Assembly: GCF_019084545.1 (NCBI RefSeq)
Contig: NZ_JAHREP010000017.1
Span: 48,625-112,624 of the forward strand
Direction of reading: 5' to 3'
DNA from: Marinobacterium ramblicola
GTDB taxonomy: Bacteria > Pseudomonadota > Gammaproteobacteria > Pseudomonadales > Balneatricaceae
DNA length: 64,000 nt
Part shown: positions 53,608 to 62,406 of the stretch, one piece after another
Layout: each line of letters opens with the position of its first letter
Position numbering within the stretch: the stretch's first letter is position 1
Position numbers and translations under genes: made by a program
The notes under the pieces: generated by a model
Told to the model about the DNA's origin: nothing
The model's database searches: none
Seen by the model: only the letters and a program-made list of their open reading frames with translations

Positions 53608-53634
53608 TTCGTTGCGTTTGCGAAAAACTGTCGA
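53608..53634 (+). promoter_or_regulatory. Composite regulatory motif, copy 2 (upstream of transporter)
   Basis: The same layout as 51774-51800: TTCGT, 4 nt, TTTGCGAAAAA, 1 nt, TGTCGA. It ends 96 bp before the transporter start. The TTTGCG...TCGA part matches copy 1 at 17 of 18 positions. Confidence 0.7.
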
Positions 53635-53730
53635 CGTATTCGCAGGTTCTACTAGTGCAGTACAGCCCGGAATTGAACACCGAGTCCCTGGCTTCCCCGC
53701 AATAGCACGCACTGGAATAAGGAAACCCTG

Positions 53731-55143
53731 ATGTCGATCGTCAACCGAAAGCACGGCGCCGAGCAGCCCTACTGGCCGCTGGGGCCTTTTAAACTGCGCC
53801 TTCCGCTTATTCATTATCGCCTGGAGATGCCGGAGATGATCCAGGGGCTGATCATGTTTGTGGTTGGCCTGGCGATGATACCGCTACTGGAAAACTACCT
53901 GGGCATGCCCTACGAGGCAGCTCTGGCGTTCACCTTCGTTGCCGGTCTCGGCTATATCCTGCCGGCGCTGCTCGGTGTTCCGCTGGTGCCGGGCTGGATC
54001 ACCCCGGCGATACCGGTGGTGCTGCTCTACCTCAAGGGCTTCGAACCGGGACCCGAGGCGATCAAGGCGATGTTCGCGCTGCAGCTGGAGGTGACGTTGA
54101 TCTTTCTGTTCCTGGGTATTACCCGGCTGGGCTCGAAGCTGGTGGATCTGATCCCCAATTCGCTGAAGGCGGGGATCATCATCGGCGCCGGCATCGCGGC
54201 ACTGATGGGCGAGCTGAAAACCGGTGGCCGGATCGACTCTACCCCGATCTCGCTGCTGCTCGGTGCGATCATCTCGGCGTATATTCTGTTCTCGCTGTCG
54301 TTCAAGAACGTGGTCACTGCCAGCCCGCTGGCCAAGCGGATCGCCAATTTCGGTATGGTGCCGGGCATGATCATCGCCATGCTGATCGGCTGGGGCAGCG
54401 GTGAGTACGCGACGCCCGATATCCAGTGGGGGATCACCCAGCCCGACTTCGCGCTGATGTGGCAGTACCTGACCTTTACCGTCGGCTTCCCCGGTTGGGA
54501 CGTGTTCCTGCTGGCGATACCGACAGCGGTGATCGCCTACGTGATCGCGTTTGGCGATATCATTGTCGGCTTCACCCTGGTCAAGCGTATCGATCATCTG
54601 CGCGAGGATGAGAAGATCGACGGCAGTGTCGACCGCGTTCACCTGGTGACCGCCTTGCGCAACCTGCTGCACGCCTTCCTGGCGCCCTGGCCCGGACTGG
54701 CAGGTCCGTTGTGGACCGCTGCACACGCGACGGTAGCCGAGCGTTACGCCATGGGGCGCAAGGCGATGGACTCGATCTACAGTGGCGGCGGCACCTTCTG
54801 GATCACCGGCTTCGTCGCACTGTTTATCCTGCCGCTGGTGACGCTGTTCAAGCCGGTACTGCCGATCGCGCTGTCGCTGACGCTGATCCTGACCGCCTAT
54901 ATCTGCATCATGGTCGGTATGGAGCAACTGAAAAACCCCACCGAGCGTGGTGTGGCGGGAATCGTGGCAGTGACCTTGGCGATGCCGGATCCCAAGTCGA
55001 CCGTGTATGCGGTGGTGATCGGTCTGGTGCTCTATTTCCTGATCGAGCGACCGAAGCTGTTCGGCAAGCATGCGCCGGAGGATGAGGTGATCTTTGCCGA
55101 TGGAGCTCAGGCCGATAACAAGGAGCGCGCCGAGATCTCCTGA
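53731..55143 (+). CDS. Polytopic membrane transporter, possibly SLC23/NCS2-like
   Basis: 470 aa with about 11-13 predicted helices. IPNSLKAGIIIGAGIAAL is reminiscent of the NCS2 (xanthine/uracil permease) fold, as is the general size, but the usual NCS2 signature was not identified, so the family call is tentative. It has its own probable promoter and shares a regulatory motif with the acyl-CoA synthetase. It may import the acid that enzyme activates (inference). A hairpin follows. Confidence 0.7.
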   Translation: MSIVNRKHGAEQPYWPLGPFKLRLPLIHYRLEMPEMIQGLIMFVVGLAMIPLLENYLGMPYEAALAFTFVAGLGYILPALLGVPLVPGWITPAIPVVLLYLKGFEPGPEAIKAMFALQLEVTLIFLFLGITRLGSKLVDLIPNSLKAGIIIGAGIAALMGELKTGGRIDSTPISLLLGAIISAYILFSLSFKNVVTASPLAKRIANFGMVPGMIIAMLIGWGSGEYATPDIQWGITQPDFALMWQYLTFTVGFPGWDVFLLAIPTAVIAYVIAFGDIIVGFTLVKRIDHLREDEKIDGSVDRVHLVTALRNLLHAFLAPWPGLAGPLWTAAHATVAERYAMGRKAMDSIYSGGGTFWITGFVALFILPLVTLFKPVLPIALSLTLILTAYICIMVGMEQLKNPTERGVAGIVAVTLAMPDPKSTVYAVVIGLVLYFLIERPKLFGKHAPEDEVIFADGAQADNKERAEIS

Positions 55144-55163
55144 CACCCCTCTATGCAGGACAG

Positions 55164-55184
55164 GGCCCGCACTTGCTGCGGGCC
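55164..55184. terminator. Hairpin between convergent transporter and hydrolase genes
   Basis: GGCCCGC (55164-55170) and GCGGGCC (55178-55184) form a 7-bp stem with a 7-nt loop, followed by TTGCTGTTCTT on the plus strand. A plausible but not strong terminator. Confidence 0.6.
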
Positions 55185-55193
55185 TTGCTGTTC

Positions 55194-55739
55194 TTAACGC
55201 AGGAATTCGCGACTGATTTCACGGAACCGGTCGTTACCGGCCTTGCGCAGCCACTCGAAGGCGACCATCTCGCGGGTGACGATCTGCACACCGTTCTGTC
55301 TGAGTCGTTCGATACCGGCGGCCTTGTTGGCCGGCGCACGCGAGCCGACACAGTCCTCGACCACGAACACCTCCCGTGCCTGCTGTTTCAGCTCCAGCGC
55401 GGTTTGCAGCACGCAGACATGGGTTTCCATGCCGGCGATGATCACCTGTCCCATTTTCAGTTTTTCGATTGCCGCGGCGCAGGCGGGTTCCGATGCGCAG
55501 GAGAACGCCTGTTTGGTGTAGATCTGCTCTTCAGGCAAGCGCTGGCGCAGCACCTCAACCGTCGGCCCCAGCCCCTGCGGGTACTGCTCGGTGGCGAGCA
55601 CCGGAATGTGCAGTCGATTGGCAACGTCGGTCAACCAGCAGCAGTTGTCGACCAACTGCTGGCTGTTGTCGATGGCCGGTGCCAGTCGTTCCTGGATATC
55701 GACCAGCAGGAGCAGCGAGCGGTCCGGGTGTATCAGCAT
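55194..55739 (-). CDS. Isochorismatase-family cysteine hydrolase
   Basis: 181 aa, isochorismatase-like fold with catalytic triad candidates D14 (VDIQERL), K76 (TKQAFS) and C109 (METHVCVLQTA). It resembles the YcaC-type or nicotinamidase-related hydrolases that act on amide or ester bonds. The substrate is unknown. Its ATG lies 9 bp after the DUF2889 stop with GAGG upstream, so the two form an operon. Confidence 0.85.
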   Translation of the reverse strand: MLIHPDRSLLLLVDIQERLAPAIDNSQQLVDNCCWLTDVANRLHIPVLATEQYPQGLGPTVEVLRQRLPEEQIYTKQAFSCASEPACAAAIEKLKMGQVIIAGMETHVCVLQTALELKQQAREVFVVEDCVGSRAPANKAAGIERLRQNGVQIVTREMVAFEWLRKAGNDRFREISREFLR

Positions 55740-55748
55740 GGCCTATCC

Positions 55749-56312
55749 TCAATCGTCGCTATCGTTATGGGGCTTATAGTGCTTGGGCCAAAAGCCTTTC
55801 ACCACATCGGAATCCTCGGCGAACGCGTGGCAGCTGTTCAGCAAGGGGGGCGGTGTCGAGCCGGTATGCCAGTCCTCCAGGTATTCGCGCTCCTGGTGCG
55901 TCGCCTGGAATGCGGTGGTCGCCAGGGGCCCCAGCAGCTCAAGCAGGTGGGTGCAGCCCTGAGTGCCGGAGAACAGTTCGCGGGTCTTGCGGGTAAAGCC
56001 GGGGGCGATCTGCAGTCCTTTCAGCAGCTTGTAACGATCGGCAATGTTGGGGCACATCCTGAACGGGGTGTGATCCATGACCGCCTCCGCCTCGAGGATG
56101 TTGAGATCGAGGTCGACGGTGATGCGGATCGCCATCTCATGCAGCGGTGCACCCGCCGGCAGAAGGCCGCCCTCATGCATATCCATGTTGAACGATTTTG
56201 TATCCAGCAGATAGGCCTCGATATCCCAGAGACCGTCCGTGCGTTTGTATCCGCGGCAGCTGACTTGGCGCGTATGCGACAGCTGGCGCTCAACCGGTTC
56301 GGACAGGGGCAT
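55749..56312 (-). CDS. DUF2889 domain protein
   Basis: 187-aa soluble protein whose sequence fits DUF2889: GLWDIEAYLLDTKSFN, GAPLHEMAIRITVDLDLNI, and the C-rich GTQGCTHLLELLGPLATTAFQ. Function is unknown. A clear AGGAGTAACC precedes the ATG. It is the first gene of a two-gene unit with the isochorismatase-like hydrolase and faces the acyl-CoA synthetase/transporter pair. Confidence 0.8.
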   Translation of the reverse strand: MPLSEPVERQLSHTRQVSCRGYKRTDGLWDIEAYLLDTKSFNMDMHEGGLLPAGAPLHEMAIRITVDLDLNILEAEAVMDHTPFRMCPNIADRYKLLKGLQIAPGFTRKTRELFSGTQGCTHLLELLGPLATTAFQATHQEREYLEDWHTGSTPPPLLNSCHAFAEDSDVVKGFWPKHYKPHNDSDD

Positions 56313-56444
56313 GGTTACTCCTGTTAACTGTTGTGAAACCTCGGATTATGCCAGATAGCGCCGTATCAGGTGCGTATCGGTTGGCATCAATATGGGAACA
56401 GTATAAATGCCAGAGACAACAATCGACTGAAACCGCCACGTTAA

Positions 56445-57263
56445 TCAGTTGAGGCGGCGGATCAGGCCGGTATGGGCAATGATGCGGGTGGAGATCTCCT
56501 CGATGGAGAAATTGGTGGTATTGATGAACGGCAGGTCTGCCTGCTGGAACAGCCGCTCGACCGTGCGTACCTCAAAATCGCACTGATCCAGTGAGGCGTA
56601 GCGGCTGTTGGGGCGGCGCTCATGGCGGATTGCCGCCAGTTGGAACGGATCGATGGTCAGCCCGTACAGCTTGTGCCGATAACGCTGCAGCACCTCAGGC
56701 AGCCGGGGCGACTCCATATCCTCGTCGGTAAGCGGGTAGTTCGCCGCACGCACGCCGAACTGCAGCGCCATATAGAGGCAGGTAGGCGTTTTGCCGCAGC
56801 GTGAGACCCCGACCAGGATGATATCGGCGCGGTCGTACTGCTGGGTGCGGGCACCGTCATCGTTATCCAGTGCGAAGTTGACCGAATCGATCCTGTCCTT
56901 GTAGCGGTTCATCTCGATGATGCCGTGTGACTTGCCGACGGTATAGGAGGAGTGGGTTTTCAGCTCCTTCTCCAGCGGCTTGAGGAAGGTCGAGAACACG
57001 TCGATCTTGAAGCCGTTGCTGCTGGCCAGCAGTTCCCGAATATCTTCATCGACGATGGTGTCCAGCACGATCGCCGGTTCGCCATCCTCTATAGAGGCAG
57101 CGTTGATTCGCTCGACTGTGGCCTGAGCCTTTTCCACGGTATCGATGTAGGGCAGGGTGATCTTGTTGAACTTGATCCCCTCGAACTGGGAGAGCAGGCT
57201 GTTGCCCAGGGTTTCAGCGGTGATGCCGGTGCCGTCAGAGATAAAAAAGGCGGTTCGTTTCAT
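56445..57263 (-). CDS. ppsR: PEP synthase regulatory protein PpsR (kinase/pyrophosphorylase)
   Basis: PpsR (272 aa, former DUF299) reversibly inactivates PEP synthase by ADP-dependent phosphorylation and Pi-dependent dephosphorylation. The N-terminus [15 protein letters not shown] and the P-loop [13 protein letters not shown] are diagnostic. I chose ATG 57263 (MKRTAFFIS) over a longer frame. Divergent from ppsA, its known partner. Confidence 0.95.
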   Translation of the reverse strand: MKRTAFFISDGTGITAETLGNSLLSQFEGIKFNKITLPYIDTVEKAQATVERINAASIEDGEPAIVLDTIVDEDIRELLASSNGFKIDVFSTFLKPLEKELKTHSSYTVGKSHGIIEMNRYKDRIDSVNFALDNDDGARTQQYDRADIILVGVSRCGKTPTCLYMALQFGVRAANYPLTDEDMESPRLPEVLQRYRHKLYGLTIDPFQLAAIRHERRPNSRYASLDQCDFEVRTVERLFQQADLPFINTTNFSIEEISTRIIAHTGLIRRLN

Positions 57264-57337
57264 ATCGCGGGAACTCAAAATCCGTCTAATCCCGTTTCGC
57301 ACTGTACGGGTATTTTGGCAGCAGAATCGCCGATTTT

Positions 57338-57352
57338 TGTAAAAAAATTACA
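57338..57352. promoter_or_regulatory. HexR-like operator between ppsR and ppsA
   Basis: TGTAAAAAAATTACA has perfect TGTAA/TTACA arms around a 5-nt AT centre. The HexR consensus as I recall it is TGTAATwwwATTACA, and ppsA is a known HexR target in several gammaproteobacteria. The site lies 106 bp before the ppsA start. It is flanked by a direct repeat, CGCCGATTTTTGT (57329-57341) and CGGCGATTTTTGT (57364-57376). Confidence 0.6.
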
Positions 57353-57458
57353 TTTATTTCCAACCGGCGATTTTTGTTTTCAGCTGGAGTATCATCCCTG
57401 CCTTCACACAAAATAACAATAACTATTCAGGTAGACGTCCAACTCAGGAGAAACGGCT

Positions 57459-59828
57459 TTGCGGCAATATGTACTGCGCCTGGATCAGTCAGGCATGGGG
57501 GATGTAGACAAGGTTGGCGGTAAGAATGCTTCCCTTGGAGAGATGATCAGTCAGCTGAGCGACGCGGGTGTACGCGTTCCGGGCGGTTTCGCAACCACCG
57601 CCGAAGCTTACCGTGAGTTTCTTGACCATGGCGGACTTGCAGGCAAGATCAACGCGGCGCTAGATGCCCTGGATGCTGAAGATACTCGGGCGCTGATCGA
57701 GACCGGCAGCCAGATCCGCAAGTGGATCATGGAAGCGGAGTTCCAGCCCGAACTCGACGCGCAGATCGAAAAAGCCTGGGCCGAGATGTCCGCCGGCAAC
57801 CCTGATATGGCCGTGGCCGTGCGCTCCTCCGCAACCGCCGAGGACCTGCCGGATGCCTCCTTTGCCGGCCAGCAGGAGACCTTCCTGAATATTCGCGGCC
57901 TGGATAACATCAAGCATGCGATCAAGGAGGTGTTTGCCTCCCTGTATAACGACCGCGCCATCTCCTACCGCGTACATAAAGGCTTCACCCACGCCGAAGT
58001 GGCGCTGTCTGCCGGTATTCAGCAGATGGTGCGCAGCGAAACCGGCGCCTCCGGGGTCATGTTCACCCTCGATACCGAATCCGGTTTCCAGCATGTTGTG
58101 TTCATCACCGCCGCCTATGGTCTGGGTGAAACCGTGGTGCAGGGTGCGGTGAACCCGGACGAATTCTACGTATACAAACCGACCCTGGCTCAGGGTATAC
58201 CGGCGATTCTGCGCCGTACCCTGGGTTCCAAGGCGATCAAGATGGTCTACACCGACGAAGGCAGCGCCGGGCGTGCCGTGGAAACCGTCGATGTACCGAT
58301 GAGCGAGCGTCAGCGCTTCTGTATCTCCGATGCCGACGTGGAGCAGCTCGCCCGCATCGCCGTGATCATCGAGAAACATTATGGCCGCCCGATGGATATC
58401 GAGTGGGCGAAGGATGGTGACGACGGCCAGCTTTACGTGGTCCAGGCGCGTCCTGAAACCGTACGCAGCCAGGGCAGCGCCACCGTGATCGAGCGCTACC
58501 TGCTGAAAGAGAAGGGCAAGGTGCTGGTCGAAGGCCGCTCCATCGGCCACCGCATCGGTTCCGGCCCGGTCCGTATCGTCAGCGGCCTGGAGGCGATGCA
58601 TGAGGTTCAGCCCGGCGATGTGCTGGTCACCGACATGACCGACCCGGACTGGGAGCCGGTGATGAAGCGCGCCTCAGCGATCATCACCAACCGCGGCGGA
58701 CGTACCTGTCATGCGGCGATCATCGCCCGTGAGCTGGGCATCCCGGCCATCGTTGGCTGTGGCGATGCCACCGAGCGTCTGAGCAACGGCCAGGAGGTCA
58801 CTGTATCCTGCGCCGAGGGCGATACCGGCCGTGCCTACGAAGGTCTGCTGGCGTTCGAACACCAGACCAACAGCGTCGAGTCGATGCCGAACCTGCCGTT
58901 CCACGTGATGATGAACGTGGGCAACCCGGATCGCGCGTTCGACTTCCAGGCACTGCCCAACGCCGGTGTCGGCCTGGCACGTCTGGAGTTCATCATCAAC
59001 CGCATGATCGGTGTGCATCCGAAAGCGCTGTTGAACTTCAATGAACAGCCGCGCGATGTGAAGCAGATCATTGAGCGCCGTATCGCCGGTTACGCCAGCC
59101 CGGTGGACTTCTATGTCGACAAGCTGGTCGAGGGTATCTCGACACTGGCCGCCGCCTTCTACCCGAAGAAGGTGATCGTGCGCATGTCCGACTTTAAGTC
59201 CAACGAGTATGGCCACCTGATCGGCGGCGACCGCTACGAGCCCAGCGAAGAGAACCCAATGCTCGGTTTCCGGGGTGCGGCGCGCTACATCTCCGATGAC
59301 TTCCGCGATTGCTTCGAGCTTGAGTGCCGGGCGCTGAAGCGGGTGCGCGACGAGATGCGCCTGACCAACGTGGAGATCATGGTGCCGTTCGTGCGTACGC
59401 CGGGCGAAGCCAAACAGGTGGTGGACCTGCTGGCCGACAACGGCCTGCGTCGTGGCGAAAACGGCTTGCGCCTGATCATGATGTGCGAGATCCCGTCCAA
59501 CGCGCTGCTGGCCGACCAGTTCCTGGAGCACTTTGACGGCTTCTCCATCGGCTCCAACGACCTGACCCAGCTTACCCTGGGGTTAGACCGCGACTCCGGC
59601 ATCATCGCGCACCTGTTCGACGAGCGTAACGATGCAGTGAAGAAGTTGCTTGGTATGGCGATCGAAGCCTGCCGCAAGCAGGGCAAGTATATCGGCATCT
59701 GCGGGCAGGGCCCGTCCGATCACCCCGATCTGGCCCGCTGGCTGATGGAGCAGGGGATCTCCAGCGTCTCCCTGAACCCCGATTCGGTACTCGATACCTG
59801 GTTCTTCCTCGCTAACGAAACGCCCTGA
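57459..59828 (+). CDS. ppsA: Phosphoenolpyruvate synthase
   Basis: PpsA makes PEP from pyruvate and ATP (products AMP and Pi), the entry to gluconeogenesis from C3 compounds. 789 aa. An N-terminal ATP-grasp domain ([29 protein letters not shown]) is followed by a swivelling phosphohistidine domain ([18 protein letters not shown], catalytic His) and a C-terminal PEP/pyruvate TIM barrel ([11 protein letters not shown]). The start is TTG 57459 with AGGAG about 8 nt upstream. It would act on pyruvate released by the methylcitrate cycle encoded at 36-42 kb. Confidence 0.96.
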   Translation: MRQYVLRLDQSGMGDVDKVGGKNASLGEMISQLSDAGVRVPGGFATTAEAYREFLDHGGLAGKINAALDALDAEDTRALIETGSQIRKWIMEAEFQPELDAQIEKAWAEMSAGNPDMAVAVRSSATAEDLPDASFAGQQETFLNIRGLDNIKHAIKEVFASLYNDRAISYRVHKGFTHAEVALSAGIQQMVRSETGASGVMFTLDTESGFQHVVFITAAYGLGETVVQGAVNPDEFYVYKPTLAQGIPAILRRTLGSKAIKMVYTDEGSAGRAVETVDVPMSERQRFCISDADVEQLARIAVIIEKHYGRPMDIEWAKDGDDGQLYVVQARPETVRSQGSATVIERYLLKEKGKVLVEGRSIGHRIGSGPVRIVSGLEAMHEVQPGDVLVTDMTDPDWEPVMKRASAIITNRGGRTCHAAIIARELGIPAIVGCGDATERLSNGQEVTVSCAEGDTGRAYEGLLAFEHQTNSVESMPNLPFHVMMNVGNPDRAFDFQALPNAGVGLARLEFIINRMIGVHPKALLNFNEQPRDVKQIIERRIAGYASPVDFYVDKLVEGISTLAAAFYPKKVIVRMSDFKSNEYGHLIGGDRYEPSEENPMLGFRGAARYISDDFRDCFELECRALKRVRDEMRLTNVEIMVPFVRTPGEAKQVVDLLADNGLRRGENGLRLIMMCEIPSNALLADQFLEHFDGFSIGSNDLTQLTLGLDRDSGIIAHLFDERNDAVKKLLGMAIEACRKQGKYIGICGQGPSDHPDLARWLMEQGISSVSLNPDSVLDTWFFLANETP

Positions 59829-59852
59829 TTTCAAAGGGGCTTTTCAGTCGAT

Positions 59853-59945
59853 CAGCCGGGCGAAAATGGACAGATACGCCCGGCTGACTCTATCTTCTTA
59901 AGTATGTCGTATCCGATAACGGCCTGTTCTGGCCGTTATCTGCTT
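59853..59945 (+). terminator. Two consecutive hairpins after ppsA
   Basis: CAGCCGGGCG/CGCCCGGCTG (59853-59862 and 59877-59886, 14-nt loop) is followed by GATAACGGCC/GGCCGTTATC (59915-59924 and 59931-59940, 6-nt loop) and TGCTTT. The second is the better terminator. It sits only 15 nt before the ferredoxin ATG, so it could also affect that gene's translation. Confidence 0.6.
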
Positions 59946-59959
59946 TACAGGATAACGAG

Positions 59960-60283
59960 ATGGTTAAGATCACCTACATAGAAGCGGACGGACGTAGCTA
60001 CGAGATCGAAGCGCCGGAGGGTTGGAGCCTGATGGAGGCCGCCTTTCACAACGGTGTCGAAGGTATCGAAGCTGAATGTGGCGGTGCCTGCAACTGCGCC
60101 ACCTGCCACGTCTACATCGACGAGAACTACCTCGACAAACTCCCGCCGATCGGCCCCACCGAGGAGGAGATGCTGGAATGCACTGCGGCCGAGCGCAGGC
60201 CGAACAGCCGACTCTCCTGCCAGATCGAACTGACCGCCGAACTTGACGGCATGGTGGTCGACCTTCCGGAAACCCAGATATGA
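59960..60283 (+). CDS. 2Fe-2S ferredoxin, putidaredoxin/adrenodoxin type
   Basis: 107 aa. The cluster ligands are C40, C46, C49 (CGGACNCATC) and C87, the spacing of vertebrate/ISC-type and P450-partner ferredoxins. C44 is an additional cysteine inside the loop. Its stop overlaps the start of a matching reductase (ATGA), so the two form an electron-transfer pair. The IscX/HscA genes that accompany an ISC ferredoxin are absent, which favours a P450- or oxygenase-type partner. Confidence 0.9.
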   Translation: MVKITYIEADGRSYEIEAPEGWSLMEAAFHNGVEGIEAECGGACNCATCHVYIDENYLDKLPPIGPTEEEMLECTAAERRPNSRLSCQIELTAELDGMVVDLPETQI

Positions 60284-61500
60284 GCGATGCCGGCATCGTG
60301 ATTGTCGGCAGCGGTCATGCGGGGCTGTCCACCGCCGAAACTCTGCGCCGTCGCGGCTACCCGGGGCGGGTGCGGCTGGTCGGTGACGAAGCGGGACTGC
60401 CGTATCAACGTCCGCCGCTGTCCAAGCAGTTTCTCAAGGGCGAGTGGGATGAGACTCGCCTGATCCAGCGCAATGCCGAGTTTTACGTCAAGCACGATAT
60501 CGAGCTGATCCAGGGGCATAGGGTGATCGGGGTGGATCCTGATCATTACAGCCTGGAGCTGGATTCCGGTGAGCAGCTGACTTGGGACAAACTGGTGCTG
60601 ACTACCGGCTCCCGACTGAAAAGGTTGCCGGTGCCGGGTGAAGGTGCCGAAGGCGTCTATTATCTGAGAACACTGGCGCAGGCCAAAGCCCTGCGTGCCG
60701 CCTTGACCGATGTGACACGGGTTGTCGTGATCGGGGGCGGCTTTATCGGGCTGGAGGCCACTGCTGCCTTTGTCGACGCCGGTAAACAGGTCTGCGTGTT
60801 GAATGGTGCCGATACGCTGCTGCCGCGTGCCGCCAGCGCACTGGTTGCGCGTTATATGGCGAGCCTGCATCAAGCGCGGGGCGTGCAGATCGAAAACGGT
60901 ATAGCTGTTGCAGCCATCAATGCGCATAACGGCCGTGTTCTCGACGTGGCGCTGCAAGATGGCCGTACCTTTCCCGCCGATATCGTGTTGGTGGGGATCG
61001 GTGTCGAACCCGATGCCACGCTCGCTGAGGCTGCAGGTCTTAAATGCAAAGATGGCGTGCTGATTGATGAGCTGTGTCGAACCTCCGCTCCCGACATCCT
61101 GGCCGCGGGGGATTGTGCTCGTTTTCGTCACCCGCTCTATCATCGCCTGGTACGGCTGGAATCGATTCAGAACGCAATCGAACAGGGCAAGCATGTCGCC
61201 GCGACCCTGCTGGGCGATAGCGAACCCTACGCTGCCGTACCCTGGTTCTGGAGCGATCAGTACGACACCAAACTGCAGATCGCGGGGCTGGCGGACGGCC
61301 ATGATCTGGAAGTGATCCGGGGCGACGAGCAGGGCGGATCCTTCTCGGTGTTCTGCTATGCCCGGCGACGCCTGCTTGCGGTGGAGTCGATCAATGCGCC
61401 TGCCGACCATATGATCTCCCGGCGACTGATCCAGTCCGCTATATCACCGACGGCGGACGATGCCGCCAACCCCAACTTTAATCTGCGCGATCTGCTCTAA
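60280..61500 (+). CDS. FAD-dependent ferredoxin reductase (putidaredoxin reductase-like)
   Basis: 406 aa. The N-terminal FAD motif IVIVGSGHAGLSTAETLRRRG, the NADH motif VVVIGGGFIGLEATAAF and the conserved ILAAGDCAR place it in the PuxA/PdR/rubredoxin reductase-like group. It moves electrons from NAD(P)H to the 2Fe-2S protein encoded just upstream. No P450 or ring-hydroxylating oxygenase gene is nearby, so the terminal acceptor must be encoded elsewhere. Confidence 0.9.
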   Translation: MSDAGIVIVGSGHAGLSTAETLRRRGYPGRVRLVGDEAGLPYQRPPLSKQFLKGEWDETRLIQRNAEFYVKHDIELIQGHRVIGVDPDHYSLELDSGEQLTWDKLVLTTGSRLKRLPVPGEGAEGVYYLRTLAQAKALRAALTDVTRVVVIGGGFIGLEATAAFVDAGKQVCVLNGADTLLPRAASALVARYMASLHQARGVQIENGIAVAAINAHNGRVLDVALQDGRTFPADIVLVGIGVEPDATLAEAAGLKCKDGVLIDELCRTSAPDILAAGDCARFRHPLYHRLVRLESIQNAIEQGKHVAATLLGDSEPYAAVPWFWSDQYDTKLQIAGLADGHDLEVIRGDEQGGSFSVFCYARRRLLAVESINAPADHMISRRLIQSAISPTADDAANPNFNLRDLL

Positions 61501-61575
61501 GCCTTAATGCCCGGTGATCCGGCGTGGTACAGTATCGCCCCTGAACCCAGCCCACCCGCACATAGAGATAAAGAC

Positions 61576-62406
61576 GTGATCGAGATCGGAAAACTCAACA
61601 GGCTTAAAGTGATGCGTGAAGTCCCGTTCGGCGTCTATCTCGATGGCGGTGAGGCGGGCGGTGTACTGCTGCCCAAGCGGGAAGTGCCGGAGGGTTGCCG
61701 CATAGGCGATCGCCTGCAGGTGTTTGTCTATCTGGACTCGGACGACTTCCTCGTCGCCTCCACCGCTAAACCCAAGGCGATGGTGGGCGAGTTCGCCAAC
61801 CTCAAGGTCACCGACGTGAACAAGGTCGGCGCCTTCCTCGATTGGGGCATGCCGAAGGAGCTGTTTCTGCCCTATGGCGAACAGCTGCGCCCGCTCAAGC
61901 CCGGCGACTGGTGTACCGTTTACCTCTATATCGACAACACCGACCGCATTGCGGCCTCGGCCAAGACCGACCGCTTCCTGGAGAAAAGCCCCACCGACCT
62001 GCAGGTCGGTCAGCTGGTCGAACTGCTGGTCCTGCGCCGCACCGATCTGGGCTACCCGGTGATCATCGATCACCGTTACCCGGGCCTGCTGCATCACCAG
62101 GATCTGTTCCGCGACGTGCGACCGGGCCAGAAACTGAGCGGCTTCATCAAGCAGGTGACACCCGAGGGCAAGATCGACGTTATGCTCGACAAACCTGGCT
62201 ACGCCCGTGTCGACCCGCTGGCGCAGAAGATCCTCGACTACCTCGACGCCCACGGCGGCCATTGCCCGCTGGGCGACAAGAGCGACCCGGACGCCATCCG
62301 AGACGCCTTTGGCGTCAGCAAGAAGGCCTACAAGATGGCGCTGGGTTCACTGATGAAGGAGGGTAAGATCAGGCAGGACGAGCAGGGTATTCACCTGATC
62401 GGCTGA
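61576..62406 (+). CDS. CvfB/YitL-family S1 RNA-binding protein
   Basis: 276 aa from GTG 61576 (MIEIGKLNRLKV...), matching homologues; a longer ATG start at 61507 adds residues unlike the family and no ribosome binding site is clear. There are tandem S1-like beta-barrels: FGVYLDGGEAGGVLLPKREV (first), KVGAFLDWGMPKELFLPYGE (second) and SGFIKQVTPEGKIDVML (third). A C-terminal winged helix (about 215-276) completes the family layout. Role unknown in gammaproteobacteria; CvfB affects virulence gene expression in Staphylococcus. Its stop directly abuts the convergent integrase stop. Confidence 0.85.
   Translation: MIEIGKLNRLKVMREVPFGVYLDGGEAGGVLLPKREVPEGCRIGDRLQVFVYLDSDDFLVASTAKPKAMVGEFANLKVTDVNKVGAFLDWGMPKELFLPYGEQLRPLKPGDWCTVYLYIDNTDRIAASAKTDRFLEKSPTDLQVGQLVELLVLRRTDLGYPVIIDHRYPGLLHHQDLFRDVRPGQKLSGFIKQVTPEGKIDVMLDKPGYARVDPLAQKILDYLDAHGGHCPLGDKSDPDAIRDAFGVSKKAYKMALGSLMKEGKIRQDEQGIHLIG

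Noticed and set aside
53884..55146. 420-codon open frame antisense to the transporter
   Set aside because: The plus-strand frame has coherent membrane helices, while this one is Gln/His/Arg/Asp-rich without structure.
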